In this document: piece after piece, positions 25,665 through 34,684 of the stretch
Layout: each line of letters starts with the position of its first letter
Numbering within the stretch: the stretch's first letter is position 1
Position numbers and translations under genes: made by a program
Source: Aquimarina agarivorans
GTDB lineage: Bacteria; Bacteroidota; Bacteroidia; Flavobacteriales; Flavobacteriaceae
Direction of reading: 5' to 3'
Assembly (NCBI RefSeq): GCF_000218485.1
Contig: NZ_AFPB01000158.1
Span: 1 to 37,793 of the forward strand
DNA: 37,793 nucleotides
The notes under the pieces: generated by a model
Told to the model about the DNA's origin: nothing
The model's database searches: none
Seen by the model: only the letters and a program-made list of their open reading frames with translations

Positions 25665-26530
25665 GCAATAGATATTTGGTAAGCAACTGTAAAAGTTTCG
25701 TTTTGTAATAATGACTTGCTCCCTTCTTTGGTATATAAGTTTTGGTTACTGTTAATTTTATCGGCATGTCCAATCCAAGGTTCAATACATACAAAAGGGG
25801 CATTGGGTGCAGCCCAAATTCCTAAAAACGGGAAATTTTCAAATTTTACGCTCAGTATTTTTTTATCACTTTGGTAAAGTGATACCTGATCAGATTTTAA
25901 ATTTTTGAAAATTAAGGCATCATTTTTAAACAAATCTTTGGAAAGCTGCAGCTTGTCAGTTTCGTTTAGTACTGTTTTTGTTTCACCATTCAAAAGGCCT
26001 TCTTCATTTAAAAAATGTCTGGCTACGGTTTCTTTAGTTTCAAATTTTAAAAAATAATCATTGTACCCTGTTTGTTTATCCGAAGGACAATTAAAGGCAG
26101 GATGTCCTCCAATGGAAAACGGCATTACTTCATTACCATTGTTGGTAATGTGGTGTTCAATAACTAAAGTGTTTTCAACCAAAGTGTAATTTACAACCAA
26201 AGTGAATTCAAAAGGATATACCTCCAATGTAGATTTATCATGAGTTAGCGTACACTGAATACTGCTGTTGTCAATTTTTTCAATTTTCCAGTTAGTACTA
26301 CGACGTGCAAAACCATGACGATTTAATTGATAAGTTTTGTCATTATGTATATAGGAGTTGTTTTTAAGTCCGCCAACTATAGGAAAAAGGATAGGAGCTT
26401 GACCACTCCAATAGGTAGCATCGCCTTGCCAAAGTAATTCGGTAGCCGTTTTTTTATTGTACAGACTGGCTAATTCTGCTCCAGTTGATTTTACTGAAAT
26501 TTTTATGGCATCATTTTCTATGTTATGCAT
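25661..26530 (-). CDS. Aldose 1-epimerase family protein (LacX-like)
   Basis: 289 residues, cytoplasmic. It belongs to the galactose mutarotase-like fold: TGAELASLYNKKTATELLWQGDATYWSGQAPILFPIVGGL at the N-terminus, LNRHGFAR with a conserved His (~74), SIGGHPAFNCP with the second His (~143), and the C-terminal FLGIWAAPNAPFVCIEPWIGHAD, which contains the catalytic-type Glu. This matches the LacX-like subgroup that interconverts anomers of sugars or sugar phosphates. The actual sugar is unknown. It is the first gene of a two-gene operon with the downstream ABC exporter (4-bp overlap). Confidence 0.92.
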   Translation of the reverse strand: MHNIENDAIKISVKSTGAELASLYNKKTATELLWQGDATYWSGQAPILFPIVGGLKNNSYIHNDKTYQLNRHGFARRSTNWKIEKIDNSSIQCTLTHDKSTLEVYPFEFTLVVNYTLVENTLVIEHHITNNGNEVMPFSIGGHPAFNCPSDKQTGYNDYFLKFETKETVARHFLNEEGLLNGETKTVLNETDKLQLSKDLFKNDALIFKNLKSDQVSLYQSDKKILSVKFENFPFLGIWAAPNAPFVCIEPWIGHADKINSNQNLYTKEGSKSLLQNETFTVAYQISIA

Positions 26531-26724
26531 AACATGTTGTTTGATATGTTTGGCTAAAAGCTTTAAACGTTAGTTTTTGTCAATGAGTTCTTTTATAAAC
26601 TTATGTACTTCAATTTTTAATAGAAGTAAAACTAAAAGTAACTCTTTTTATGTGTCCAATCAAGATAAAAATGGAAGCGAATGCAATACATATTAAAGTG
26701 CAGTCCACTATTAATCAATAGTAA

Positions 26725-28083
26725 TTATTTTCTTTTATTTCGTCTGTTGTAATTTTTATCTCCTTTTGTTTTAGGTTTTTTGTATTTTTTTGCAATTTCT
26801 CTACGGTAGGAGCCTCCTTGATTTGTTTTACTATTTTTTTCACTTTTTTCATGAAAAGCAGCTCCACGTGCTTCGGGTTCTTGATTCTTTCGGCGTTTAG
26901 TCGTATCAATTTCTACAACTTTCGGTCTTTCTTCTGGGGTAAGCTCTGTTGAAATTTCCACATTATCAGGAAAGGGAAGTTCATCAATCTTAATTTTCAT
27001 TAAGTTTTCAATATTTTCCAGATAGTCCATTTCTTTGGGAGTGGTCATTAAAATAGCGCTCCCTTTTTTCTCGGCTCGACCGGTACGACCAATTCGATGA
27101 ATGTAATTTTCTGGATAATCAGGGGTGTCCAAGCTAATGACTTGCGATACACTGTCAATATCAATACCACGTGCCATTACATCAGTAGCAATAAGGATAC
27201 GATTATCGCCTTCTTCAAATTGGCGAATACTCCGTAATCGGTAATTTTGTGTTTTGTTGGAATGTATGACACAAGATTCTCCAGTAAAGGTGGTTTCTAA
27301 AAAATCATAAATACGATCTGCCATACGTTTGTTGTGGGCAAATATGATCGTTTTATGAAAGGTTTCGTAGTCGTCAAGTAACCTTGCCAGTAAGTTTAAT
27401 TTGGTATAAAAATTTGGAACGGTATATCTGGTTTGTGTAATATTGTGTAAAGGAGTTCCGCTTACCGCAACTGAAATTGTGGTAGGATTAATAAATGAAT
27501 CTTTAATAATTTTAGTGACTTTATCGGTCATGGTGGCCGAAAAAAGGATTCCTTGTCGCTGGCGCGGAAGCAGTTCAATAATATTTTCAATTTGAAATTT
27601 GAAACCCAAATCCAGCATCACATCTACTTCATCAATAACTAACTTTTGAATAGATTTTAATGCGATGGCTCTGGCCAAAGCTAAGTCATATAAACGACCA
27701 GGAGTGGCAACAATTATATCAGCACCTTGGGCAACGGCTTTTTTTTGAGTATTAATGTTTGTGCCACCATAAATGCCAAGTATTCTGTTGTTAATATAAG
27801 TACTCAGTTTTTCTAATTCACCAACTACCTGTACTACAAGTTCACGAGTAGGTACCAAAATAAGTACTCTTGGATTGAGTTGTTTGCTGTAAGGAAGTAC
27901 CCTTAAAATAGGCAGTAAATAGGCAAGGGTTTTCCCTGTTCCAGTTTGGGCGATACCTATAACATCTTTACCAGACATAATTACGGGATAGGATTGTGCT
28001 TGGATAGGGGTCGCCGTTTCAAACCCTAAATCATTTAAGGCGTTGGTAAGTGGGGTGTTTAAGTTAAGGTTAGTGAACTTCAC
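26725..28083 (-). CDS. DEAD-box-type RNA helicase with DEVD motif and basic tail
   Basis: 452 residues. ATP-dependent RNA unwinding, probably in ribosome assembly or mRNA turnover. The core shows the Q motif (ATPIQ, Q28), Walker A AQTGTGKT (45-52), PTREL (78-82), TPGR (127-130), motif II DEVD (151-154) in place of DEAD, SAT (182-184) and motif VI HRIGRTGR. The C-terminal ~60 residues are rich in Lys/Arg/Asn, as in RhlE-like proteins that bind RNA. The DEVD variant keeps the Asp and Glu needed for Mg and ATP hydrolysis. A perfect -7 promoter element sits just before its start. Confidence 0.95.
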   Translation of the reverse strand: MKFTNLNLNTPLTNALNDLGFETATPIQAQSYPVIMSGKDVIGIAQTGTGKTLAYLLPILRVLPYSKQLNPRVLILVPTRELVVQVVGELEKLSTYINNRILGIYGGTNINTQKKAVAQGADIIVATPGRLYDLALARAIALKSIQKLVIDEVDVMLDLGFKFQIENIIELLPRQRQGILFSATMTDKVTKIIKDSFINPTTISVAVSGTPLHNITQTRYTVPNFYTKLNLLARLLDDYETFHKTIIFAHNKRMADRIYDFLETTFTGESCVIHSNKTQNYRLRSIRQFEEGDNRILIATDVMARGIDIDSVSQVISLDTPDYPENYIHRIGRTGRAEKKGSAILMTTPKEMDYLENIENLMKIKIDELPFPDNVEISTELTPEERPKVVEIDTTKRRKNQEPEARGAAFHEKSEKNSKTNQGGSYRREIAKKYKKPKTKGDKNYNRRNKRK

Positions 28084-28100
28084 AGTAGTTATATTTGTGG

Positions 28101-28108
28101 CAAAGGTA
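28101..28108 (-). promoter_or_regulatory. -7 promoter element of the helicase gene
   Basis: On the minus strand this reads TACCTTTG, a perfect and frequent form of the Bacteroidota -7 consensus. It lies 18 bp before the helicase start codon, which implies a leader of roughly 10 nt. No good -33 TTG is seen at the usual distance. Confidence 0.5.
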
Positions 28109-28603
28109 CGTTATTTGCGCTGAGCTTTAAAGCATACGTATAGCGATGTTTTTACTAAGGATTGAATTGATTTTAAACGTAAAATTACATTTTATACTGG
28201 TTCTGATTTTAAAGTTTCAAACAAAAAACCCATATTAAACGGGAAATTTAATGTAGGAAACGTTAGAAGTGTAATTATTTTGTTGAAAACGAGAACTGGT
28301 GAAGTTTGTATTTTTGACTTGGAATATCAGTATCCCTGTTGAATTTGAGGATAAGAAAGGTGCGAAGGGAGTTATAGTAGCAATTAGCTTACGTATTATC
28401 AAAATCCCATTTTTATAAAACGTCATCTTTTGGAAAGGAAAATGACTTTTATTGGAATTCTTTACATAGAGTTAAAATAATAATAGAAGTCAACAAATTG
28501 CGAAAGTATTTTATGTAAAGATGGCACTTGTTTTATTTGAAGCTAACCGATATTAAAATAAACTAAAAACCTATATTTGTGATTAGAATATAACACCTTT
28601 TTA
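28109..28603. other. Divergent intergenic region, no convincing gene
   Basis: About 495 bp between the divergent helicase and pabB genes. A TATATTTG match to the -7 consensus lies at 28572-28579, 25 bp before the pabB GTG, but without a good -33 element. A 63-codon minus-strand frame (28235-28426) has no signal, spacing or composition that supports it. Confidence 0.45.
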
Positions 28604-29899
28604 GTGCGCATTACCAAGATATTTAATGTTGATGAAATTGACAAAATAAAGCTGCAATTACTACAATGGGCGCAGCAGTTTGAAGAGGTAATTTGGTTGG
28701 ATTCCAATAAGTATCAACAAAAATATGGAACTTATGATGCGATCCTAGCCGTAGATGCTTTTACTAGCATTAAAACAGATTTTACAAATGCCTTTGAAAA
28801 GCTTAATGAATACCAACAGGAAACTAAAGATTGGCTTTTTGGCTATTTAACGTACGACCTTAAAAATGCTACAGAAAATTTAATTTCTCAAAATACAGAT
28901 GGGTTACAGTTTGCTGATCTTTCTTTTTTTCAACCAAAAAAAATGATCATTTTAAAAGGCAATATTTTGGAATTTCATTATTTACGAATGGTAGATGATG
29001 AAATCATGCCTGACTTTAATGAAATTAAATCGTTAGTAGCAAATAAACCAAAACCTTCAGCACACGGTAAAGTTAAAATTCGTGTTAAGTTAACTCATGA
29101 CCAATACAGGGAACGTGTTCAGCAAATGCAACATCATATTTTGCGTGGAGATATTTACGAAGCTAATTTTTGCCAAGAGTTTTATGCCGAAAACACATTA
29201 ATTGACCCTTTAGCAACTTATAATAAACTAAATGCAATATCGCACGCACCTTTTGCTGCTTTTTTAAAGTTGGATTCACACTATGCGCTTTGTGCTTCGC
29301 CCGAGCGATATATATTAAAAAAAGGTCAACAATTAGTTACGCAACCAATAAAAGGAACAGCCAAACGTTCATCAGATGTTGACACAGACAAACAATTATT
29401 ATTGCACTTAAAAAATAGCGAAAAAGAACGGGCGGAGAATGTAATGATAGTTGATTTGGTACGAAATGATTTGTCAAAAACAGCCGAAAAAGGGAGTGTA
29501 AAAGTAACAGAATTATGTGGTATTTATTCATTTGCTCAAGTGCATCAAATGATTTCCACTGTTGAGAGTGTTTTAAAAAAAGAATGTACACCTACCGATG
29601 CCTTAAAAAGTACTTTTCCTATGGGAAGCATGACTGGGGCTCCTAAATTTTCAGCAATGCAAATTATTGAAAATTTGGAAGTCACCAAAAGAGGGCTATA
29701 TAGTGGGAGTATCGGCTATTTTACACCAAATGGCGATTTTGATTTTAATGTGGTTATCCGAAGCATTTTGTATAATGAAAGTGAAAAGTACGTTTCTTAT
29801 TCCGTTGGTAGTGCCATCACGGCAAAATCAGCTATTGATGCGGAATATGAGGAATGTTTATTAAAAGCTAAAGCCATGCGACAAGTGTTAGAAAAATAG
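28604..29899 (+). CDS. pabB: Aminodeoxychorismate synthase component I
   Basis: 431 residues. It is a chorismate-binding enzyme making 4-amino-4-deoxychorismate, the precursor of p-aminobenzoate and folate. The chorismate domain (~165-430) has ASPERY (231-236), PIKGT (248-252), AENVMIVDLVRNDLSK, FPMGSMTGAPKFSAM and GLYSGSIGYF. Lys250 in PIKGT is the residue that marks PabB, where anthranilate synthase TrpE has Ala, so I assign PabB over TrpE with fair confidence. The start is GTG: no in-frame ATG follows within the conserved N-terminal part, and the upstream stretch offers none. No glutaminase subunit (PabA) or lyase (PabC) is adjacent. Confidence 0.9.
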   Translation: MRITKIFNVDEIDKIKLQLLQWAQQFEEVIWLDSNKYQQKYGTYDAILAVDAFTSIKTDFTNAFEKLNEYQQETKDWLFGYLTYDLKNATENLISQNTDGLQFADLSFFQPKKMIILKGNILEFHYLRMVDDEIMPDFNEIKSLVANKPKPSAHGKVKIRVKLTHDQYRERVQQMQHHILRGDIYEANFCQEFYAENTLIDPLATYNKLNAISHAPFAAFLKLDSHYALCASPERYILKKGQQLVTQPIKGTAKRSSDVDTDKQLLLHLKNSEKERAENVMIVDLVRNDLSKTAEKGSVKVTELCGIYSFAQVHQMISTVESVLKKECTPTDALKSTFPMGSMTGAPKFSAMQIIENLEVTKRGLYSGSIGYFTPNGDFDFNVVIRSILYNESEKYVSYSVGSAITAKSAIDAEYEECLLKAKAMRQVLEK

Positions 29900-29926
29900 A
29901 ACCAACAAACTTATAGTTTCAAAAAT

Positions 29927-30538
29927 ATGAATACAAAAATACACCATTTAATTACTTCATTAAACACGGATTTGATAGCACAAGACCGTAAAGATTTATT
30001 AAAAACCTTTACGAAATATTTGCAAGAAAAAGTAGATGCTAATCAAGAAATTCGTTTAAATTTTATTTGTACTCACAACTCTCGCAGAAGTCATTTATCG
30101 CAAGTTTGGGCACAAGCAATGGCTCATTTTTATGGGATTCCTAATTTGTTTTCATACTCAGGAGGTACTGAAGCTACTGCAATGTTTCATGTGGCTGCCA
30201 AAACACTTAGTAATCAAGGTTTTGAAATTAAACAATTATCCGAGGGTACAAATCCTATTCATAGTGTAAAATACGATCAGGACAAACATCCTATTATTTG
30301 CTTTTCAAAAACCTTTGATCATGCATTTAATCCGAAATCGAACTTTGCAGCAATTATGACTTGTTCCAGTGCCGATGAAAATTGCCCTTATGTAGCTGGA
30401 GCAGAAAAAAGAATAGCTATGACTTTTGAAGACCCTAAAGCCTTTGACAATACTCCCCAGCAGGCTGAAAAGTACGAAGAACGCAGCGTGCAAATTGCCA
30501 CTGAATTAAAATACGTATTTAGTTTGCTTGAAAAATAG
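29927..30538 (+). CDS. Low-molecular-weight phosphatase / arsenate reductase family protein
   Basis: 203 residues, cytoplasmic. The catalytic P-loop is CTHNSRRS (Cys48, Arg54), a C-x5-R-S motif of the low-molecular-weight protein tyrosine phosphatase and thioredoxin-coupled arsenate reductase family. It has an N-terminal extension of ~40 residues, and the phosphatase core runs to the end. TFEDPKAFDN (~165-175) supplies the DP-loop Asp. Later Cys residues (MTCSSADENCPYV) are candidates for the redox relay of arsenate reductases. Arsenate reduction or phosphatase activity both fit; no ars operon is nearby. The gene starts 27 bp after pabB and may be cotranscribed with it. Confidence 0.85.
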   Translation: MNTKIHHLITSLNTDLIAQDRKDLLKTFTKYLQEKVDANQEIRLNFICTHNSRRSHLSQVWAQAMAHFYGIPNLFSYSGGTEATAMFHVAAKTLSNQGFEIKQLSEGTNPIHSVKYDQDKHPIICFSKTFDHAFNPKSNFAAIMTCSSADENCPYVAGAEKRIAMTFEDPKAFDNTPQQAEKYEERSVQIATELKYVFSLLEK

Positions 30539-30558
30539 CTCTAATTATAAATATTGAA

Positions 30559-30594
30559 ATTATCCAGTATGTTTTCTAAAATACACTGAATAAT
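30559..30594 (+). terminator. Imperfect hairpin, probable terminator after the phosphatase gene
   Basis: ATTATCCAGTATGTTTT (30559-30575) and AAAATACACTGAATAAT (30578-30594) pair at 14 of 17 positions plus one G-T wobble, followed by TTTCTTTT. It lies 20 bp after the stop at 30538. Confidence 0.65.
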
Positions 30595-30662
30595 TTCTTT
30601 TATAAACAAGCGTTATTTTAACGTATATAAATAAAAAAATCACAAATTATTAAAACTCCAAT

Positions 30663-31094
30663 ATGAAGCAATTACTAATAGTTTCAATATTTATTTTAGG
30701 ATTTATAAATGCAAATGCTCAAAAATGGATTACAGATTTGGACGAGGCAAAAAAAATTGCTGCGCTTGAAGATAAAAAAATAGTAATGGTTTTTATGGGA
30801 TCAGATTGGTGTCCGCCTTGCAAAAAATTAAATAAGAATGTTTTAAGTTCAAAAGAGTTTAAGGCACATGCGGACAGGAACTATGTGATGGTAAAGGTTG
30901 ATTTTCCTAAAAAAACTCCAAATTTGTTATCGGAAAATCAAACAGCCTATAACTTAGAATTATCAAAGCAATATAATCCTAAAAGAAAATTACCCAGAAT
31001 CATAGTAATGAATGACAAAGCGGAGATTTTAGGAAAAACAGGTTACAAACGAATGAATCCGATGGCGTACATAAAATTATTATCTTCATTTTAG
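30663..31094 (+). CDS. Secreted thioredoxin-like protein
   Basis: 143 residues. A signal peptide (MKQLLIVSIFILGFINANAQ) is followed by a thioredoxin fold with the active site GSDWCPPCKKL (Cys at about 56 and 59). LPRIIVMNDKAEILGKTGY includes the cis-Pro region (~119). It probably reduces or oxidises protein disulfides in the periplasm; the WCPPC site is of the type found in DsbD-linked thioredoxin-like proteins. Context supports that: a DsbD gene lies two genes downstream on the same strand. The next gene starts 42 bp later. Confidence 0.88.
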   Translation: MKQLLIVSIFILGFINANAQKWITDLDEAKKIAALEDKKIVMVFMGSDWCPPCKKLNKNVLSSKEFKAHADRNYVMVKVDFPKKTPNLLSENQTAYNLELSKQYNPKRKLPRIIVMNDKAEILGKTGYKRMNPMAYIKLLSSF

Positions 31095-31135
31095 GGTTAG
31101 TATTTAGTCATCGATCTTACTATATTTGAGCTGTT

Positions 31136-32470
31136 ATGCTCAATCAATTTATAACACATTTTAAGGCCTATTTTAAGCAGTATTCCAAAGGTACTGTTGG
31201 CGTAGCTATTAGTGGTGGTGTGGATAGTGTAGTGCTTGCTTATTTACTTAAGGAGGCTGGTTTTGATATTGCGCTTTTACATTGTAATTTTCAGTTAAGG
31301 AATATAGCCAGTAGTGGGGATCAAGCTTTTGTAAAGCGTTTGTCGGATCAGTGGAATGTTCCTTTTATAACAACTGAATTTAATACTAATGCTTACGCAG
31401 AAATTCATAAAACCTCTATTCAAATTGCAGCCAGAGAATTACGCTATCAGTGGTTTGAAAAAATGGCAAAAATACATCACTTGGGAAGTATTGCTACCGC
31501 ACATCATGCCGATGATAATTTAGAAACTTTTTTAATTAATTTTTCAAGGGGAACTGGTTTGGAAGGACTAACGGGCATCCCTGAAAAAAATGGACTTTTT
31601 ATACGACCATTACTGAAATTTACTAAAAACGAGTTGATAGCCTTTGCGAAAAATGAAAATTTATGTTGGCGAGAAGATGCTAGTAATTCAGATGTCAAAT
31701 ACCTTAGGAATCAGCTGCGTCATTTGGTCATCCCTAACTTAAAAAAGACTAACCCAAAATTACTTTCTAATGTTTCGCAAACAATAGGTTACCTAAAACA
31801 GAGTCAGGCGATTATTACTTCTTACATAAATACTGTAAAAACAGAAGTAATGTTGCCCGATATTACAACAGGTGGATTTAAAATTGATATAATTGCATTA
31901 AAGAAAGAAGCGCAATTGGATTTGGTATTGTTTGAGCTTTTTAAAAATTATGGTTTTACTGCTTGGGCGGATATTAAAAATTTATTAGAAAGTCAGTCTG
32001 GGTCAAAGGTGCTTTCTAAAACGCATGTATTACTTAAAGATAGATCTTACTTATTATTGTATGATTTGAACCAAAATAAAGGGGTGCCAAATGAGTATTA
32101 TTTGCATAAGTATGGCAGTAAAATTTCAACTTCTAGCGGAAGCTTTTCAATTATGAAATCAATAGCAGCAAATGCACCAGTAATAAGTATTGAAATTGAT
32201 GCTGACAAAATTAAATTTCCTTTGCATGTAAGAAAAAAGCAGGAAGGCGACTATTTTTATCCAGTAGGAATGCAAGGTAAAAAGAAACTAAGTAAGTATT
32301 ATAAGGACGAAAAAATGTCGTTGCCTGAAAAGGAAAAAATTTGGCTTATTAGTTCGCAAAATGAAATCATATGGGTAGTGGGAAAAAGAGCCGATAGGCG
32401 TTTTAAAGTAACTGAAGCTACACAAACCAAAGCAATATTAATTTTTGAAAGTGATCATTCAATAAACTAA
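31136..32470 (+). CDS. tilS: tRNA(Ile)-lysidine synthetase
   Basis: 444 residues. TilS joins lysine to the wobble C34 of tRNA-Ile(CAU) using ATP, so that it reads AUA; it is essential. The PP-loop SGGVDS is at 26-31, followed by LLHCNFQLR, TAHHADDNLETFLINFSRGTGLEGLTGIP and LRNQLRHLVIP, all standard for the N-terminal adenylation domain (~1-220). The C-terminal TilS domain (~365-440) includes RKKQEGDYFYPVGMQGKKKLSKYYKDEKMS. Full-length and intact. The 42-bp and 29-bp gaps to the flanking thioredoxin and dsbD genes suggest one transcript. Confidence 0.97.
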   Translation: MLNQFITHFKAYFKQYSKGTVGVAISGGVDSVVLAYLLKEAGFDIALLHCNFQLRNIASSGDQAFVKRLSDQWNVPFITTEFNTNAYAEIHKTSIQIAARELRYQWFEKMAKIHHLGSIATAHHADDNLETFLINFSRGTGLEGLTGIPEKNGLFIRPLLKFTKNELIAFAKNENLCWREDASNSDVKYLRNQLRHLVIPNLKKTNPKLLSNVSQTIGYLKQSQAIITSYINTVKTEVMLPDITTGGFKIDIIALKKEAQLDLVLFELFKNYGFTAWADIKNLLESQSGSKVLSKTHVLLKDRSYLLLYDLNQNKGVPNEYYLHKYGSKISTSSGSFSIMKSIAANAPVISIEIDADKIKFPLHVRKKQEGDYFYPVGMQGKKKLSKYYKDEKMSLPEKEKIWLISSQNEIIWVVGKRADRRFKVTEATQTKAILIFESDHSIN

Positions 32471-32499
32471 TGTTATTTACACATTAATAATTGTAACTA

Positions 32500-34488
32500 A
32501 TGAAAATATACAATAAGGATTTACTAAAATTCCTGTTTCTTTTTTTAATTTCTACGACCGCAACAGCGCAAGTTTTTAATCCAGTCACATGGAAAACTTC
32601 AACCAAGGATTTAGGTGGTAATGAGTATGAAATTCAATTTAAAGCCAGCATTAAGGAGGGGTGGCATGTATATAGCCAACATATTAAAGGAGACGAAGGT
32701 CCGTTACCTACTGAGTTTAGTGTAAAAGCTGAAAATATTACTCTTTTAGGAGGGGTAAGCGAGCCTAAAGGAATTGAAGGTTTTGATAAAACCTTTGAAA
32801 TGGATATTAAATATTTTGAAACAGCGGCTGTTTTTATTCAAAAGTTGAAATTGCTTGACGGTTATACGGACCCAATAAAAGCATCAGTTCTTTTTATGGT
32901 ATGTGATGATGAGCGTTGTCTGCCGCCTGAAGAAAAAGAATTTACTATTAATTTAAAAAGTAGTAAAGCGTCAGTTGCTACCAGCAGTTCAATTTCGGAT
33001 AAAGATCAAAAATTGTCAGAATCGCTGAGGCTTCCTATAAAATCTAGTAATGAATTTAGGTTGTCATCCGTAGAAAAAAAAGGATTATGGAAGTTGTTTT
33101 TTTTGGGTTTTTTAGGGGGGTTGATCGCACTACTTACTCCATGCGTATTTCCAATGATTCCTTTGACCGTTTCGTTTTTTTCACATAGTTCAGGAAGTTC
33201 TAGTGAGGGCATAATGAAAGCGCTGTTGTACGGATTGTTCATTTTAACCATTTATATATTGGTCAGCGTTCCGTTTCATGTAATGGATTCTGTAAATCCG
33301 GATGTATTAAATAATGTATCCACAAATACATGGTTAAATGTGTTGTTTTTTGTCATATTTGTGGTGTTTGCTATTTCATTTTTTGGTTATTTTGAAATTA
33401 CACTACCTGCAAAATGGAGTAATGCAATGGATTCCAAAGCAACAAAATTAGGTGGTGTTTTTGGAGTGTTTTTTATGGCCTTAACACTAACCTTAGTTTC
33501 CTTTTCATGTACGGGACCAATTTTAGGATCATTACTTGGGGGGTCCTTGTCTAATGACGGAGGAGCAATACAGCTAACTTACGGCATGGCAGGTTTTGGA
33601 TTGGCATTAGCCTTACCGTTTGCATTTTTTGCATTGTTTCCAAATTTATTAAAAAGGCTTCCCAAAAGCGGTGGTTGGATGACTACCGTTAAAGTAGTTT
33701 TAGGTTTTATTGAATTGGCTTTTGCACTTAAGTTTTTATCAAATGCTGATTTAGTACAACATTGGGGTATCCTGAAAAGAGAAATTTTTATAGGATTATG
33801 GATTTTAGTTGCTTTAGGTCTTGCAGCTTATTTATTTGGATTGTTTCGATTTCCGCATGATGCACCAAATCAAAAAATTAATTTAAACCGAAAAATATTA
33901 GGAACAATTGCACTTGTATTTACAGGTTATTTAGTGCCAGGAGTATTACCTACTGATGCGCCCAATTTAAAATTACTAAGTGGCTTTCCGCCACCAACAT
34001 TTTACAGCATTTATAACAAACACGAAACCAATACGCATTCATTCGGGAAACATGTGTTTACCGATTTTGATGCAGGTTTTGCTGCTGCAGAAAAAATGAA
34101 TAAACCCATATTAATAGATTTTACTGGATGGGCGTGTGTAAATTGCCGAAAAATGGAAGAGCAGGTGTGGAGTGTTCCTAAGGTAAAAAAACTGTTAGAT
34201 GATCAGGTTGTTTTAATTTCACTTTATGTTGATGATCGGAAAAAATTGAATAAAGAAAATCGTTTTACTTACCAATTTCCAAATTCTTCAAAATTGAAAA
34301 AAATAAAGACCATTGGGGATAAATGGGCAACTTTTCAGACTATCAATTTCAAAAATAATTCGCAACCTTATTACGTATTAATGGATACAAGCTATAATTT
34401 ATTGCAAAATCCTGTAGGATATACACCAGATGTTGATACTTACTACAATTGGTTAAAAGAAGGAGTAGCAAAAAGTGTTAAAAATTAA
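32500..34488 (+). CDS. dsbD: Thiol:disulfide interchange protein DsbD
   Basis: 662 residues. DsbD moves electrons from cytoplasmic thioredoxin across the inner membrane to periplasmic proteins. The signal peptide (~1-24) is followed by the N-terminal alpha-type domain (~25-150) with the Cys pair C135/C140 (CDDERC). The membrane domain (~195-480) carries the redox Cys in LLTPCVFPMIP (C215) and FSCTGP (C337). The C-terminal thioredoxin domain (~515-660) has the active site WACVNCRKME (C546, C549). All three redox pairs are thus present. It probably feeds the secreted thioredoxin encoded at 30663-31094. Length is slightly above the enterobacterial protein. Confidence 0.95.
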   Translation: MKIYNKDLLKFLFLFLISTTATAQVFNPVTWKTSTKDLGGNEYEIQFKASIKEGWHVYSQHIKGDEGPLPTEFSVKAENITLLGGVSEPKGIEGFDKTFEMDIKYFETAAVFIQKLKLLDGYTDPIKASVLFMVCDDERCLPPEEKEFTINLKSSKASVATSSSISDKDQKLSESLRLPIKSSNEFRLSSVEKKGLWKLFFLGFLGGLIALLTPCVFPMIPLTVSFFSHSSGSSSEGIMKALLYGLFILTIYILVSVPFHVMDSVNPDVLNNVSTNTWLNVLFFVIFVVFAISFFGYFEITLPAKWSNAMDSKATKLGGVFGVFFMALTLTLVSFSCTGPILGSLLGGSLSNDGGAIQLTYGMAGFGLALALPFAFFALFPNLLKRLPKSGGWMTTVKVVLGFIELAFALKFLSNADLVQHWGILKREIFIGLWILVALGLAAYLFGLFRFPHDAPNQKINLNRKILGTIALVFTGYLVPGVLPTDAPNLKLLSGFPPPTFYSIYNKHETNTHSFGKHVFTDFDAGFAAAEKMNKPILIDFTGWACVNCRKMEEQVWSVPKVKKLLDDQVVLISLYVDDRKKLNKENRFTYQFPNSSKLKKIKTIGDKWATFQTINFKNNSQPYYVLMDTSYNLLQNPVGYTPDVDTYYNWLKEGVAKSVKN

Positions 34489-34684
34489 TAAAAGTATTAG
34501 GATTTTTTGATTGTTTTGAAACAAATAATAAAAACGAAAATACAATCCTTTAATTTGGCTTTTTGTTGAATTTATTTTAACAAAATGCTCTATTTAGTAA
34601 AAATGCCACAATTTATTAATCGAAAACGTTTTAGTTTTTTGCTAGATTAGGTTATTATATCCTTTTAAAATACTTTTGGGCTAA

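Noticed and set aside
28235..28426. 63-codon minus-strand frame between the helicase and pabB genes
   Set aside because: No recognisable domain, signal, spacing or terminator; it lies in an AT-rich divergent spacer.
34671..34678. TACTTTTG as the pfkA promoter
   Set aside because: It matches the -7 consensus but lies 6 bp from the start codon and lacks a -33 element at the right distance, so it is not called.
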